Assembly (NCBI GenBank): GCA_050084515.1
Contig: CM114272.1
Span: forward strand, 21,452,001 to 21,516,000
Direction: 5' to 3'
Origin: Blasia pusilla
Taxonomy: Eukaryota; Marchantiophyta; Marchantiopsida; Blasiales
Length of the DNA stretch: 64,000 nucleotides
The notes below the pieces were generated by a model. The model did not search any database. It was given only the letters and a program-made list of their open reading frames with translations, and was not told the origin of the DNA. Positions within the stretch are counted from its first letter, which is position 1. Each line of letters starts with the position of its first letter. The position numbers and the translations under genes are program-made. This document shows positions 1-12,206 of this stretch, piece after piece.

Positions 1-1500
1 AGATTAGACTACACATATCTAAATTGTGCATAATTCTTTTGAACAACTACTTATTCAAGCATCAGGTTCTCATGAGAAAGTATTTAAATTTCCCCTTCAA
101 GGCAATCTTAAGAACAATATTTACATCCAAATGTCCTATCATGAACCTAATGTGACTTTTAGTCTTTTATCATACTTTGAATAGAAATCTCTCTCACAAA
201 TAGTATACTCATAAATAGAACTCTAGCAATGTGCCCTAAAATAATAAAACAGTTTAGAGAACTTACATGGCAAGGATTGGCGACAACTTACTATGGCCCA
301 TAAATCCCAAAAGTTTCAATCTTTCCATTCAATCCTATTCAAGGGCATTAATGACTGAAACTCTGTTTCAAAACTCATGTATTCACAAAACCGGTTTGGG
401 AAAAATTCCTCAAGGTTGATTTTTTTCCAAAATCTGCACATAAGTCATTCACATCTTTACAATCCCGAGTATTAAATCCTAATTGCCTTCAAGTCATACC
501 AATTAGCATGCTCGTGCTTGCGCACGATTTTAGAATATTTTTTTAAAATTTTCATTTCAAAATTTAAATATAATTTCCAATTTTTAATATTAAAGGAGTA
601 ATAAAATTTCATTTTTAAATAATATCCAATTTCCCCAAATAATTTCACTCCTCCATGAAAGTTTTAACAATACCAACTCTTCCCAATTTCTTGTAATTTC
701 CTTCCACTCTTCCCACGGAAATAACATGCATTAACTAAATTCTTAATTTATTTTAATCAATGAAATCATTTCCATTTTCCATTCAAATTCATTTTTCTTT
801 CCCATAATATCATATGTTAAGTAAATTAAAGTTATTATTTTTAAAAATAATTTCAAAATTTAAATAAAATTTCTAATTTCTTAAAGCTTAGAAGAGTAAT
901 AAAATTTCACTCTTCTACGTAATTCTACTCCTCAATTAAAATTAAAATACATCCCAATCCCCTCAATAATTCCATCCTTCTAAAAAATTTAAATAATATC
1001 TATTCCTTCTTCATTAAAATGTAATTTTCTTGTGCCATCAAATATGTTAAGGAAAAAAGGGTAAATTTCTTGTAATTTTATCATTATCCCACTTTATTAT
1101 CACATAGGATTATCCATTATAATATAAATTAATTAAATTATGACTGAAATTTTTATTAATAAAATTAAATTTTCTCTTCCACTCAAATTTTGTCTCTCTA
1201 CCCATCTAATATCATTAAGATCCATCTTATATGATTAAGATCGATCTAATATGATTAAAGAGCAAAATTTAGACATGTTATTATTTTGTCTTATTAATTC
1301 ACCATTTTGTCGCATTACACTTGTAGGGTCACCCGTTCTAATATAGATAGATATGGAGGATTCAACCCCCTCACTACACTAGTTAGATTATTATCCCTAA
1401 GACGATCATATGAGCTACATATTCAGACATTCTATGACATATACGGTAGACAAAGTTCTTGTGAAAGGTGAGAGCAACCTCTAAATCCTTTCTTATTCTA
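1..1500. other. AT-rich intergenic DNA, no gene
   Basis: No open frame of credible coding character is present. The stretch from about 700 to 1350 resembles 59630-60170: both share the order of a TTAATTTTAATYAATGAAAT block, a block of cattcaaattcatt type, a block containing ttattttgtcttatta, and a terminal tagggtc..taatatagata block. It is therefore probably a dispersed repeat. Confidence 0.5.
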
Positions 1501-1713
1501 ACCCTCAACATATTAGATAAGTAGCCTTCAGCCTATGTAAGGACTTATCCATATGGGTCCCACCTCCCCCTTCTTTCGCATTTCTCCCACTTGACTCCAT
1601 GTTTTGGGCTCGAGGCCCGCCCTGGGCCCGCAAAAAATCCGCAGAAATTTGGTCCATTAGACCGAAAGATAGTTTGCCAAACCAAAATTTGCGGGACTTG
1701 AGCCCGCACCCAA

Positions 1714-2011
1714 GGTTGCATGCAGACAAAATTCGTGTCCATGGACATGTCCATATCCGTGGACTTATGTCTGTCCTATGGAAGGACTTGTCCGTATGGG
1801 CCCCACCTTTCCCTTCTTTCTCATTCCCCTTACTTGCCTTATGTTCCATACTCCCCCATTTCTTCCTCCCTCCACGTCCACCTCCACTCCCTTCTCCCTC
1901 ATTGCTCCTCTCATCCTTTCCTTGCCTTCCATCATGGACTAAAAGTATGGGTCCCACATCTTGTATGTCCATGTCCGTCCTAAGGAAGGACTTGTCTGTT
2001 TTTGTGCAACC
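1714..2011 (+). mobile_element. Small non-autonomous element, CAAGGTTGCAY family, copy 1
   Basis: The copy opens with caaggttgcatg and closes with gtgcaaccatg, which are inverted versions of each other. The interior carries ggacttatgtccgtcctatgg-like motifs, a pyrimidine-rich core (ttcttcctccctcc) and a second atgggtcccac block. The copy at 9811-10103 matches it over its whole length, so this is one discrete repeat of about 295 bp. No coding potential is evident; the open frames across it are by-products of skewed composition. It resembles a MITE-type DNA transposon, but I could not identify a target-site duplication. Confidence 0.6.
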
Positions 2012-2400
2012 ATGCTCGCGCGTGCCTGCGCTTTGCCTGCCTGAGCCCGCGTCTGCCCGCTTGGAGCCCGTGATCGCTGCCGAGCCCGCGCCAATCAGCC
2101 CCTAATCCCAAGAATCGCCGCCCCGAAGGCACGCACTGTCGCCAGAGCCCCACACTGCCGCCGCCGACCACACCGCCTACTCGAGCTCAGATTTGCCCAC
2201 ACTTGCCCGCTCTAGCCCACGCCCAATCAACCTTAAGCCCGCGCCCGCTCGCCTTGATCCTGCACTGAGCCCGCATTTGCCCGCGCCTACCTTGAGACTG
2301 CGCTTGCCCGCCTTGAGCCTTTGCCTGCCCCCCTTGAGCCCGCCCTGCAGGCCTCGCAACGAGGCTCTATCAGCCCGGATCTAGGTGGAGGGCTCCAAGG
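2012..2400. repeat. GC-rich GCCCGC-repeat tract
   Basis: This is an abrupt GC-rich block in AT-rich surroundings. It is built of short degenerate iterations of the type gagcccgc/tgcccgc separated by 8-15 bases. The same kind of iteration appears at 1610-1710, 8205-8470 and weakly at 14800-15120, each time next to or inside a CAAGGTTGCAY element. It opens several long frames that look artefactual (Pro/Arg/Ala-rich, no domain). Confidence 0.6.
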
Positions 2401-2574
2401 CGGGCTTGGCAAATTTTCTCACTAATATTTTCCTAAATAATTTTTCATGATTTTATTAAAAAAAATTCAATAACTCATTTGAAAGTTTTATGATAGAATC
2501 TTATATTAGATAATTTGAAACATATATGAAGAGTTTACTACTTTTAGCATTTGAAAATTAGGAGGTGTTATATT

Positions 2575-2822
2575 CATGGTTAGCATAGAAACAGACATGC
2601 AATTTGGACTTGTCAATAGACATAGATTGAAGAAGGTGAGGCCTACATTTATAGTTCATGGTGGAAGATAAGGCAAGGACAAAAGTGGCAATAAGAGGGG
2701 AGGGAGAAAATGCCGATCCGGAAGGTAAGTGAGAGGGGATGAGAAAGAAATGGAAAATGGGCCTACATGGACAAGTCTTTCTATAAGATAGATGCAAGTC
2801 CACCAATGTTCACATGCAACAT
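2575..2822 (-). mobile_element. CAAGGTTGCAY-family element, copy 2
   Basis: Read on the minus strand, the copy starts aatgttgcatgtg, runs through a gaaagacttgtccatg block and a purine/pyrimidine core, and ends with tctatgctaaccatg, the same order as copies 1 and 3. It is more diverged than those two copies. Confidence 0.5.
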
Positions 2823-4032
2823 TGGTTACATTTTTTAACCTCTAACAAAATTAATACTAGAAAATGACTCTAAAGTCCAGATCTCCATATGAGCAACTAA
2901 GTTGAGCGTTTCCACTTAAATTGTTCATGAAGGAGATTCAAAACTTGGCAAAAACCCACATTGTAAACTTCAGTTTATTTCTTCAATATTTTTGGTTTAT
3001 GATTTAATATGTGCAAAATTCTTTGCTATACAATAAGTATTTATCACCTAGTATGCATGTTTCTAAATTGAATAAAAACCAACCTTCTCTTGTAAATTTT
3101 TTCGCATGTAAAAATCTCTTACTTATGGGTGCCCCATGTTTTACGCAAGATTAAAAATGAAGGGTAGTTTTAAATTATCCATTATTGTATGAATGATTTA
3201 ACCCTTTAAATCAATTTGAACTACCGAAATGAGTTCTTCAAATATGAGTCAAAAACATGTTCTATCCGATCCTCGATAATGCATGTAAGTACGTGGCCAA
3301 TGACTCGCCATATGATGAAGTAGAAAAGGAAATAGAAGTGCCCACAAACCGACGTGACACTTCACACACCCCCCCACATGACACGGGTCCTTCCGTTAGT
3401 CCCCCAACACACTTTCTTAAAAAAATAGGCCCCCACATTAAGAAGAAGAAACGAACCGCTTGCAAATCTTATCTTTCAAGCTGTTGGTACATGGGCACTC
3501 TAAGACGATCGAACAACGGACTCTACATGATCCAATGAGTGGAAAATGCTCAACTTTCGATAGGCATTTGAATTCGAACGAAGGAGCGGGTGCAAGCATA
3601 GACTCGGAATTCTAAGTTTGTCTCATTCATAATTTGAGTGCTGCGTCTACAAAATTAGCCACTACCGATCTCACCGTAGTGCAGCTATGCTTCTATGGAT
3701 CCTATCAGTCTCTATCAAAGGAAGAACTATTCGAGGAAGAGTGACGGCTTCTAAACTAGACTGCTTCCTGGAGTTCAGTATTGTATTTCGCACGATTGCG
3801 TCTGTCAAGCTAGAGTGAGTTGCACTGACACTGTATGTGTTTCCTATGCCCGGTACCGTTTGGAACTACGGTTGCATGTATGCACAGTGGAGTCTCGATC
3901 TTTGGTGTTAATGAGAACTGCCTATAACTGATCTATGTTATGTGAGAGCAGTGAATCGAGATCCTCCTTTGGAATTGGCTGTGTCCAGCAGATTCTTCCA
4001 GCTGGATGAGCTCGAGTAAGCATCCACCACTT
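2823..4032. other. Intergenic, nothing recognised
   Basis: No supported gene. A short frame at 3257-3538 has no recognisable domain and lacks coding character. Confidence 0.4.
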
Positions 4033-4614
4033 TCATGTGTGAGTATTTATTATATACAGAAGTTTCGGTGTACGTCCCGTGATGCATATACGCTGCTGGA
4101 GATGGCCGTGTCCAATTGCCAATGTGTACATACTAGGTCGAGCTCGCACGCAGACTGGAGCTAGCTCAGCCAAATGGAATGAGTCTCCATCTCCAGATTC
4201 GTGATGGCTTGCTCGTAAACTGTCGCACCGACTGGCGAAGGTCGATTCAGGCGGGGCCCCCACGTACCAGAAGAAGTTGCCATTTTCGGGAATCCCGATA
4301 TACACAAGGACTCCATCAGAAATGGCAGGTTCATCCGCTGAATCTGCAGTGTAGAATTCCACCATTTTCGTCACATTTGCAGTTCCCTGCACATGGTTGG
4401 ACTTTATCTGCTCTTCAACATCACGGGTCACAAGATACGCTATACCCCACGTAACTGCACCTTCTTGCGGCTCCAACGTCATGGCCCTTCCGGTCGAGGG
4501 GCAACATTGGTAGAACACCCGCCCGTAATTCATAATGAATCCCGCCATTCGCTCCTCGTAGTTAAAACTCGGCTTCCATATTAGCGAACCGTATCCGAAA
4601 ACCCACATAACCAT
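4033..4614 (-). CDS. Gamma-glutamylcyclotransferase (ChaC/GGCT2 family), probably degenerate
   Basis: The 193-residue frame starting at the ATG at 4614 opens with MVMWVFGYGSLIWKP, the diagnostic substrate-binding N-terminus of the ChaC/GGCT2 family. These cytosolic enzymes cleave glutathione (or gamma-glutamyl peptides) to 5-oxoproline plus Cys-Gly. GFI..YGRVFYQ, TLEP.EGAVTWGIAY, EFYTADS..EPAISDGVLVYIG and a YVGAPPES block follow in family order. Two things look wrong. The segment that normally carries the catalytic glutamate (YLExREKxYD-like) is unrecognisable here, around residues 78-90. After about residue 145 the family C-terminus is better matched by switching frames (EQAITNLEM-like, then HLAELAS-like), suggesting small indels. 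A few residues are also missing after FYQ. It could be a recent pseudogene or a gene with an unrecognised intron. The family assignment is firm; functionality is doubtful. Confidence 0.65.
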   Translation of the reverse strand: MVMWVFGYGSLIWKPSFNYEERMAGFIMNYGRVFYQCCPSTGRAMTLEPQEGAVTWGIAYLVTRDVEEQIKSNHVQGTANVTKMVEFYTADSADEPAISDGVLVYIGIPENGNFFWYVGAPPESTFASRCDSLRASHHESGDGDSFHLAELAPVCVRARPSMYTLAIGHGHLQQRICITGRTPKLLYIINTHT

Positions 4615-4632
4615 TCTCGCCAACTCGCACAA

Positions 4633-7600
4633 TCTGGTCGCTGTGAATCGTGATCGGCCGGCAGTCCAGAGCCCTGGGAGCTCAAAATTTTGAAAACATT
4701 ATTGACTGCGTCCGACTCGACTAGCAACCTACAGTCACTGGAACTCTCCAGGCCTAGGTCTCTTTTTCCGTCAGAAATTTTCAGCGGCTGTCGCGATGCC
4801 CATTACCAAATCAACCGAACTCACAGATTCTCATGCAGTTTCTTCCGAGCAGGCTTCGTCTCACTACCGTGACCTCGAAACGAATTCGAGTCCATCTCGT
4901 GAAGAAGCGAGTGGGAACTGGAAGGAAAGCTGAGGAGACTGCGAACGTGAAAGCTGTGGTTGCTCAATTTGACACCTCCTTCCCTTTCCTCTCCTCCCTA
5001 TTGCCCACCTTAAACCACACGGGCCGATGCTGATTAAATGCTATGGTGGAGAGCGTTTGCGATTGATTATGAGCTCATGACCTGCGCGCTCCGTGGCTAG
5101 CTAGCGAGCTAGGAATAGAAGCTCCTCCGAAAGACGTGTTCTCGAGCCTTTCCGAGTGGACTCCCGTGGACCCCGCCATGTTTTCCACACTCTATTCATC
5201 TGCAGGACCTCCGGTTCTCTAGATCGTTTTTCTCCTATTCGTGATGTTCTGTTAAGTCGAGGACAGCGTCTTCTCTCCGTCCGGTCCAAGTCTTCACGAC
5301 CGACTGATAGCACATTCATTCATCGATTGATGATCGGCATGGGGCGAGGCGCGGGGACCATCTCCGGCATACATATAATAATAAACTAACAAGTGCGAGG
5401 CGTTTCTTTCGGCCGAAATCAATTTGAAAACTCAAGATATTGTGTTTCCGATTACTAAATGATAAGAACAACTGTTTAAAGACTCCCCAAAAATCCGCGT
5501 AACGACGTTGTTAACTCGTTAGACGGTTGAATGTTTGACTGACAGACATAAGTCGGGATCTTGAAACCCAGAAAGTTCTTCCCTTTCTCAACCACTTTTG
5601 CAGGAGCTATACACTATCCACTTTCTTCGGGATTGATATTCAGATTCCAATAGTGTTCAATACGTTACGTATTTATAACGGATTGAATATTGGAACTGCT
5701 TCATTTCCAAAACAATTATTTTTCCAGAATTGGTAGGGAATGATTTCGGAACGTCTGCCGCAGCAGTGATTAAGGACGATCCTTCTGCCGAGCCTCACTA
5801 CGCTTTGTGCCAAACGATAAAAGTGGGAATGTCCAAAATGCTAGTCCTAAGGACCGAAACTAATATCGATCGAGTCTGCAGTACACATTCATGCACAGTA
5901 TTCTCTCATTATTATGTGCAACTATGGCTCTCTTCCATACGATGAACTCAAAAGATGAAGCACGTGTATGGAATAGAATCTCACTCGTCCAGTTCGTCCA
6001 TGCCCCGTCACCCTAAATCTTCCCCAAGATCTAGAGCTACGACAGAAAAAAAAAAACAATTGTATCAGCAGGAACTGTCGACCTGATTACACGTACGGAA
6101 GAACACGCAGATTTCAGCAGCAGATCAGGACTAGGTCTCCTCCGACTATCGGCCGTGGCATCAAGTAGTAGGCTGAGTTTGAGCTGTAAGTAAGGGCTGG
6201 CTAAAGCCTCTCCAACGATGAGAAGTCGGTCGGTGAGTTCCAGAATCCACTTCCAGCAGCCGATCGACGGTGACGCATTCATACATCTCCGCCGAGTGTT
6301 AACTGCAAAGTTTCGTTCCGCGAGCACCGGAGAAAGAGCCGTGCATTTAATCTCAGAGCGCATCACGACCGCTCTAGCTGGTCCTGAGCGCCCGGGCCCA
6401 TCACATGCTCCTTACATATCCACCTTGTCCCCTTGATGTCAGTGCTCTGTCGTTCAAATCCTTAAAAGAGCTCCGTTTCTTGTTGCATCGAGTGTGCGCG
6501 TTTCTGGAGTTCCCTCGCGAAGAGCCATCCAACTCGGATCGGACTTGTCATATTCCGCTCGATTGCTACATTAAAATGAAATGAAACTAGTCATATCCGA
6601 GATCGAAATGAAGACCTACAAATCTACATCCTTAGGTATTTTGTGGTCATTTTGAAAGAAATGTCACTGGAACATTTAAATACGCTGTACAACTACCAGG
6701 GTCGATCATATATGGGGAAAATGAAGTTGAAAATTAGAAGTGGAGACTGATGCGATGATCTGAGTTCTTAATTTCTTCCATCGGCAGATTTTGAGTCTTT
6801 CTTGTACGAGTGACGCGCGGCGCGGTCCCGAAGCCTCGGAGAATTGGACGGTTTAAGAAAAGGAGCGGAATATCCGAAATTTCGGAACGTTGCATGAAAC
6901 TTTCGTTTATGATTTGTCAGTATTGAATTTCCAGTTTATGAATTATAATCAAACTATGACACGCGCTGTGAGTTATCTGAAGCAATTTTCTGGAAGTCTC
7001 AAATCGTTCATCAATAGTTGCTGAATCCACATCCACTCTTGGAAATTCCATCTCATGGCCCCGCTCACCTGTGAAAGACCGACCCAAACCCGTTCCACTC
7101 CGTCAAAGTAAAAGGCGACCATGGTCTACGGGAGGAGCCTCGGAGATTAAGTCAAAGTTTTGTTCCCGACCCTAGTCACTCCGATTGGGGTGATTAAGGT
7201 CGCTCCCCACCTCAACCTACATCCTTGTGAACCACACAACAATGGTGAGAGTGATGCTCCCAAGCTCTCGCAGAAATAATTTCTTTGTTCCTGATGGATA
7301 GAGCATCTTCCTTTTCGCCTCCTCCACCTCCTGTCAGATGATCGAAGCTTTTTCTCACAAAGAGGACATTCTCCAAGGGCGAGGAACCCGTTGCGTCTGT
7401 CCCCCCCGCATCATTAGCCAACCAGCGCACTAGGATCCTCGTGAAACGCCGAAAGACCAATCCTTTGGGCTCTTCGATTTTAGTCTGACAGTCTTTCGCC
7501 GTTTAAAGGGTTTCTGAAGAAGGGCATAGGCCGGAAAGTAAATCCACACGGAACTAGTGAAGCAGAGGGATTGAAGCAACGTTCACATGGAACTCATATC

Positions 7601-8019
7601 GATAGGCGGACCTACAGTAGTGCCATAGAAAGTACCAACAAACTGGAACGGACAGTAAAGTCGATCAGAAGCTTAAATGCTGTATGACACATGAGAAGTT
7701 ATATGGGGGTTCATGTCACGTTGGTAGATAGGGACGTACTTACTTACCCCTCGACCCATAATAACGCTGGGCGATATAGCCAGACCATAGAGAATCGAAT
7801 GCAAATTGAGTAAATAAAAGGTCAGGGTTTTTTTTGTAAAAATTGCGCGCTCCAAACGGTATTTGGTATTACAAAAGTATGAAATTAGTAAGACTACACC
7901 TGAAAATAAGGGTTTTCTTTCCTTTCTACTCTATTCTTCTTTAAAGTTTGCTTTTTTCTTTCTCTTAAAATTCCGCATGGTCGAAGACTCCGAACGAAAA
8001 CATGAGGGATTACGCAGGT
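4633..8019. other. Intergenic, no gene supported
   Basis: The composition is more balanced than in the flanking AT-rich DNA, as expected near genes, but none of the short frames (for example near 5101-5319, 6037-6366 and 7212-7460) carries a recognisable domain. An imperfect inverted repeat lies at about 5643-5696 (arms of ttccaata..ttcaat type). Confidence 0.35.
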
Positions 8020-8195
8020 CCATCCTCTCTTAATAATGTTGACTATAGTAAGATGCCATAATATTGACTAGTAAGATTCTTAATAATATTGACCAGTAAG
8101 ATTCTTAATAACAATAAGATTCTTAATAACATTGACTAGTAAGATGACACCAAGAAGTGATTTCAGAACTCCATCCTCTCTTAATAATATAGATT
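8020..8195. repeat. Short tandem repeat, about 26-bp unit
   Basis: The core attgactagtaagattctt is iterated four to five times with small indels between about 8035 and 8140. The block is flanked on both sides by the same ccatcctctcttaataat sequence (8020-8040 and 8171-8190), so the outer flanks are duplicated as well. Confidence 0.6.
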
Positions 8196-8204
8196 AGTAA
8201 AATG

Positions 8205-8545
8205 CCTCGTGAGGGGGGGTCACAGGCCCGCATGCGGGTGTGTGTGGGGTGGGCGGGCTCGCGGCCTCGTATGCGGGGAGGGGGGGCGGGCGTCGTGGGC
8301 TGTACACGGGCCTTAGAGCCCGCATGTAAGCTAGGGCGCGAGGCGACGAATCGGAGGGCACAACGCAGGCCCAACTTGTCCGCGACGCGGGCTTGACCGA
8401 AAAACGGGCGTCGGGCGTGACGCCCACTGGCCGGGCAACGAGCAACGCGGGCTCATAGAGCCCGCACCCGGGCCTGCATGTACATATCCGTCCTCGAGAC
8501 GGACATATGTCCGTGGACACGGACTTTGTCCACATGCAACCTTGG
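8205..8545 (-). mobile_element. CAAGGTTGCAY-family element, GC-rich variant
   Basis: Read on the minus strand from 8545, it begins ccaaggttgcatgtggac, then has gtccgtgtccacggacatatgtccg, and passes into a GC-rich tract of gggctc/gcccgc iterations down to about 8205. The inverted end is not visible at the low-coordinate side, so the copy is truncated or has an unusual end. Confidence 0.45.
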
Positions 8546-9810
8546 GGTGATGTCTCTAGTTTTTGTAAAATATCCCTCGGGGCATCATTATCATTGAAGT
8601 AAATTTTTTGTCCCTCTGATAAATCAACAACTAATCTCATAATAATTGGATGTTTCGCATGGAGATTGAATTTTAAAAGTTTCCAACATGCCTCTGAAGA
8701 AGATCTGTATTTGGATATGGTCACAAAAAATATGATGATTTTATATATATGAAATGTCGAAAATAGCAATGAGTAGAAGGACGTGGAAAATAGAAAAGAG
8801 AATGAGTTATGAAATGCTTACCTTCTATCAAGACAAAATAATGTCTCATCTATTGTCTCTATGTTCCTTGAATTATTTCCATCTTTTCACACCTTAAATA
8901 GTATTGCATAAGATCCCTTATATACATATTTGTAGAGATATTTAACAACACCAATCTTTTTTATGTTCTCCAAATTAATGTGACATTCAAACAATGTTAC
9001 AATGTACACAATAGAGGGTTATAGGGCACAACCCATTGATTGTTGAGAGAATGTTCACGCTTCGTTATCTTCTTCCCATCATCTATCCTATAAAAGGAGA
9101 TATTTCGAGAAAAAAGTAAGTATAAAAAATCTATATATCTTATTCTTGACAAAAAAAAGGAGTAAAGAAGGTCATCCATGCAAATATATATATATACATA
9201 TATGTTAATATATTATAAAGGAAAAAATGAGATATTATCTACCTCTGATAGATTGGATAACCATTGGTGCATTGTTTAGAATCCTTATTCATGTACGATG
9301 CATTTGGAATTCCCTATTATAGAATAAAGCCTTGGATTATTGCTATGGATTGTAGATTTCATCTACAATCCATTTGCTCCAAATTGGATTGTAGATGTCA
9401 TTGATATTATAGCATCATATCTAGATGTGGTATGTGGTTTATCCTCATGAGCCAAAATGATCAAAATATGAATATGTGGTTGGCATCTATTTTGAAATTC
9501 CATTACATGAATGCATTCTACAACCCGGCTGAATATATGCTTCTTGATGACAAGTTGGAGTAACTCCCTCTTCTTCTTAAATTTAAAAAACTTGCATAAC
9601 CAAATCTGGTCGGTCTGAAGCAATTTGACTAGGTAACAATGTTGTTGTAATCTCCTCCTACTTAAGGTTGCATGTGATGGTAAAAAAGTAATTAGGTTTC
9701 TCCAAGTGTCTCACAATGGTCATTGCATCTTGATATAGTTAATGCATATGACGTCGACCTCCGCTAAAGGAAGAAGGTAATACAATGCATCTCCCAAATC
9801 TTATACTCAA
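8546..9810. other. AT-rich intergenic DNA, no gene
   Basis: Only short AT-driven frames are present. An (AT)n tract occurs at about 9185-9205. Confidence 0.4.
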
Positions 9811-10103
9811 GGTTGCATGTGGACATGCCCATGTCTGTGGACTTATGTCCGTCCTATGGAAGGACTTGTCTATATGGGCCCCACCTTTCCCTTCTTTCTC
9901 ATTCCCCTTAATTGCTTTCATGTTCCATACTCACCCATTTCTTCCTCCCTCCACCTTCACTCCCTCCTCCCTTATTGCTCCTCTCATTCTTGCCATACCT
10001 TCCATCATGGACTTAAAATATGGGTCCCACCTCTTGGAACCCATGTCCAGACTTGTCCGTCCATGACTATCCTAAGGACGCACTTGTCCATTTTTGTGCA
10101 ACC
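9811..10103 (+). mobile_element. CAAGGTTGCAY-family element, copy 3
   Basis: A near full-length match to 1714-2011: caaggttgcatgtggacat at the start, then ggacttatgtccgtcctatgg, ggccccacctttcccttct and catcatggact.aa.atatgggtcccac, ending tttttgtgcaacc. The long frames over it are shared with the first copy only because the DNA repeat is shared. Confidence 0.65.
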
Positions 10104-10176
10104 ATGCTCATATTGTCTTCATCATGTCCATGTATGTGTCCTGCACATACCCATCGCTATACAACATACATCAATG

Positions 10177-10902
10177 TCACCAAACACACACACAAACACG
10201 CACCATCCCATGCTAACTCATGGCACCCAAACACATAGGCGAGAAGTACCAAAATATCTCCAATAAAATAAGGTCAATTCTCTCTCACAACACCATAGCT
10301 CTCACATGTGTGCACTCTCACATGTCTCTCTCAATGTCAAACCAAACCCATTCTCCTAATGAGAGGCTTGGGTCACACTCACAAGGCAAGGGACCATAGT
10401 TCCGCCGCCTCGTGCCAAGAGGTTCAACAAAGAGAGAATGAGCTCTCAAGCTCTCTCTCCTTGAGATATATCTCTTCCCTCTCCCAAACTCTCTCAAAAA
10501 AACCTATGCTCCCAAGTCACCTCCTTGGCTCTTGACCTGATGTAGGAGGTGAAGGGTCACTTCCCTAAATAAAAAATTGATATATGCTCAAAATGGTACT
10601 TACCCAAAATAGAAAGTTCCTCAATATGGCTCCAAATGAGCCGAAAAGAAGGCAAAACCTGCTCTCTCTCAAGTTTCCCGGGGCCTCAACAGGTCATCCT
10701 CGACCTCATGAGCTTGTCCTCCACTACTCGCGAAGGCACTCTACTAGATCTCACCGATCTATCCTAAAAAATATGATAGTTGTCATACGCATACACAACA
10801 TATATCATTGTTACCAAACACACACACAAACACGCACGATCCCATGCTAACTTATGGCACCCAAACATAGAGGTGAGAAGTAGGAAAATATCTCCAATGG
10901 CC
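10177..10902 (-). mobile_element. LTR-like unit bounded by direct repeats (TRIM or solo LTR structure)
   Basis: About 85 bp at 10177-10262 (ccaaacacacacacaaacac ... aaaatatctccaat) recurs in direct orientation at 10818-10902 with few changes. The 550 bp between them matches, in inverted orientation, 63060-64000 at the right end of the window. A pair of direct repeats around a short non-coding interior fits a TRIM (miniature LTR retrotransposon) or a 3' LTR region of the adjoining gypsy element, which lies on the same strand. I could not fix TG..CA ends or a target-site duplication. Confidence 0.45.
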
Positions 10903-11075
10903 CCCTAGCTAGTGGTTAGGTCCCTCTAACTCTAGATAGTCATCTAGTCTCCATGATGAAACCTCCGGATAGTAGGTCGATAACCACCTCTCGAATAGTC
11001 GCATACCTCAACGTATCCCGATGCTCCGCAATTGCCAAGTTCTCAAATACCATGGGCATCGATCTTCAAAATAAC

Positions 11076-12161
11076 TTATCCCCTCTGAGAATATGCTCGC
11101 ATCCATACATAAGGGTAATCGAGGTTCAACATCTCACCAACATCTCGACAAATGGACGCAGGTAAATCTGGCTCCTGACCATAAAGTAGCAAGTACGGTA
11201 AGAAAGAAGCTAAAGATGTCTGCCTACTGAATTTGTATCCCATCGCCAACCACGGAAACTGGAGGTCCGAATCTCCTAGGTGACCTCTGCAAGCCATACT
11301 TGCGCTATCCTCTCTTCATCATCTGCACAACCCTCTCCGCTAGTCCATCCGCCTCAAGATGATCTTGCGAAGTGGTACGGTGGTCGAATAACGTCTGATC
11401 ACACAAGACCTGAAACTCCCCATAAAAGTTTGTACCATGGTTTGTCAATACCTCAACTGGTGCGTCGTAATAACTAGGGACTCGATCTAGAAAGGCATAC
11501 ACTACTCCCTCACTTTCTTTGTCAGGCAATGCAACCAACTCTATCCACTTGGAAAAGTGCTTGACCATCACCAACACATAACGACTACGGCGCTCTATCA
11601 AAGGCAAAGGTCCTACGAAATCCAAACTCCATCTATAACCTAAACCCATGATCGGAAGTAGATGCAATTGTGGAGTTGGAGCATTGAACGATGCTCGGAC
11701 TCGATCACACACCATGTACCTGGCAACAAACTGTTGAACCTCAATCTGCATGCCTCGCCACCAATACTGTATCTAGAGCAAGCTATACGTCCGCTCACTC
11801 CAAAATGACCCAACTCCTCGTGGGCATGACACACCAAACGTGCTCTCTGTGAAGGATGAGGCACTACACATCCTCTACCATCCTCCCAAACTCGCAACAC
11901 ATATGTCCCCTCCCACTGGAACCGTCTGGCTTGATGTAGGATCCGATCCCGCTCTTTAGCACCTACTATGCTCGCAACGCTGCCAGTATGCAGGTACTCC
12001 AAGACTACTCCATCGTCATGAATATCTCGGCCACCTGTCATCTCCTCACCGGCCTCTAGATCTAAGGACTCTCCATCTGACCTCGCCATTGAAATCTCTA
12101 CAATCTGGCTCTCCATAGCCAATAAGCCCAAATAGGCTGACGTGTGCCGTCTTGGCACCAA
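11076..12161 (-). pseudogene. Gypsy integrase relic
   Basis: On the minus strand the zinc-binding part is recognisable from HEELGHFGVSGR (about 11810). It is followed in another frame by the core: YRWSLDFVGPLP with the first catalytic Asp, then VEVLTNHGTNFYGEF, where the second catalytic Asp position is Asn, then ADGLAERVVQ with the catalytic Glu. LPYLLLYGQEP in a third frame is the usual segment after the core. The Asp-to-Asn change and the frame breaks make it inactive. Confidence 0.7.
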
Positions 12162-12206
12162 CTCCTCATCACTCTCTTCATGCCAACGAGCTCCAGTCGC
12201 ATCTCG

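Noticed and set aside
1599-2105. 168-residue plus-strand open frame, Pro/Leu/Ser-rich
   Set aside because: It lies over the CAAGGTTGCAY element and the GC-rich gcccgc tract. The similar frame at 9817-10266 follows the DNA repeat, not a conserved protein; no domain.
8194-8769. 191-residue minus-strand frame
   Set aside because: It crosses the GC-rich variant of the small element and AT-rich flank; composition driven, no domain.
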